In this document: in pieces, positions 13,963 to 14,242 of the stretch
How positions within the stretch are numbered: the stretch's first letter is position 1
Layout: each line of letters starts with the position of its first letter
Source of the DNA: Desulfovibrio sp. Dsv1
GTDB taxonomy: Bacteria > Desulfobacterota > Desulfovibrionia > Desulfovibrionales > Desulfovibrionaceae
Assembly (NCBI GenBank): GCA_000403945.1
Contig: APFI01000092.1
Location: forward strand, 1-14,242
Direction of reading: 5' to 3'
Length of the DNA stretch: 14,242 bases
Made by a program: the position numbers and the translations under genes
The notes under the pieces: generated by a model
Databases searched by the model: none
Seen by the model: the letters and a program-made list of their open reading frames with translations, nothing else
What the model was told of the DNA's origin: nothing

Positions 13963-14242
13963 TCAGCCCATCAGTTTTTTGTTCTTTGCCACCAAGCGTT
14001 TGAGCCCGGCGATAAGCTGGGGCAGCGCCTGGTTATAGCGCCATTCACGCTCTTTGAGGTGGAGTTCAAAATTTTGCTTCACGCCATTAAACTTTGCCAG
14101 GCGACGTTTTTTGCAAAGCTCCGGAACGCCTTGATGCCGTTGCTATGATCCGGTTTTTCCGCAAGGTGTCTGGATCTGTCGATGCGAAAATGCCTGTCGC
14201 GCCCAACGTCCACCAGTCCCCCGCAGCCCTTCCATCCGTCAG
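13963..14242 (-). pseudogene. IS1595-type transposase, C-terminal part, frameshifted and cut by the window edge
   Basis: On the minus strand from the right edge the frame reads DGWKGCGGLVDVGRDRHFRI, then SRHLAEKPDHSNGIKAFRSF and AK. The homology continues in another frame as KRRLAKFNGVKQNFELHLKE, then REWRYNQALPQLIAGLKRLV, ending with a TGA at 13965-13963. These are the DGWKGY, NGIExFWSFAKRRLxKFNG and LHLKExExR blocks of IS1595-type (ISXO2-like) DDE transposases. The shift falls in a run of six As near 14109-14114; seven As would restore the frame. The conserved Glu of NGIESF is Lys here. The N-terminal part lies beyond the window. The tail after REWRYNQ also differs from the usual FNHR ending. 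Confidence 0.75.

Noticed and set aside
1..14242. tRNA, rRNA, CRISPR arrays, prophage or defence-system genes
   Set aside because: None seen by eye: no regularly spaced direct repeats, no tRNA-like cloverleaf and no recognisable phage or defence protein.

Overview
The window looks like chromosomal DNA from a GC-rich delta-proteobacterium of the Desulfovibrionaceae type. The basis is GC-rich coding sequence, a methionine-salvage isomerase next to a surface-carbohydrate gene, a stand-alone sigma-54 activator, a large secreted TPR protein, galU and an Sfp-type phosphopantetheinyl transferase. This assignment rests on gene content and recalled family patterns, not on a search.

Layout. 1-1093: mtnA in two opposed pieces. 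Its body lies on the minus strand and its last codons on the plus strand, joined by a 62-bp perfect inverted repeat that begins at base 1. 1090-3009: an intact surface-carbohydrate biosynthesis protein, overlapping the mtnA tail by ATGA. 3017-3399: a decayed C_GCAxxG_C_C-type gene. 3400-4046: non-coding, with an IS256-type transposase scrap and a good intrinsic terminator. 4047-5135: an intact sigma-54 activator without a sensor domain. 5161-5176: a strong sigma-54 promoter match. 5249-8506: a large exported TPR protein. 8515-9792: an IS200-type element with a broken transposase, abutting a multiply frameshifted IS481-type transposase. 9820-10476: a 23-bp perfect inverted repeat, a small ORF and hairpin-rich non-coding DNA. 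10493-11365: galU. 11551-12939: a long, heavily frameshifted EF-hand/membrane-protein pseudogene. 13044-13817: a phosphopantetheinyl transferase carrying an internal palindrome. 13963-14242: the C-terminal end of an IS1595-type transposase running off the right edge.

How the parts fit. The sigma-54 activator and the TPR gene form the clearest functional unit, because the promoter between them is the type the activator family works on. mtnA and the carbohydrate gene look like a translationally coupled pair. The other genes share no obvious pathway.

The main theme is decay. At least six genes or transposases are frameshifted or truncated, while the intact ORFs of 774-3258 bp show no such damage, so the lesions are probably biological rather than base-calling noise. 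The mtnA fold-back is the exception and may be an assembly or amplification chimera. I found no convincing new multi-gene system.
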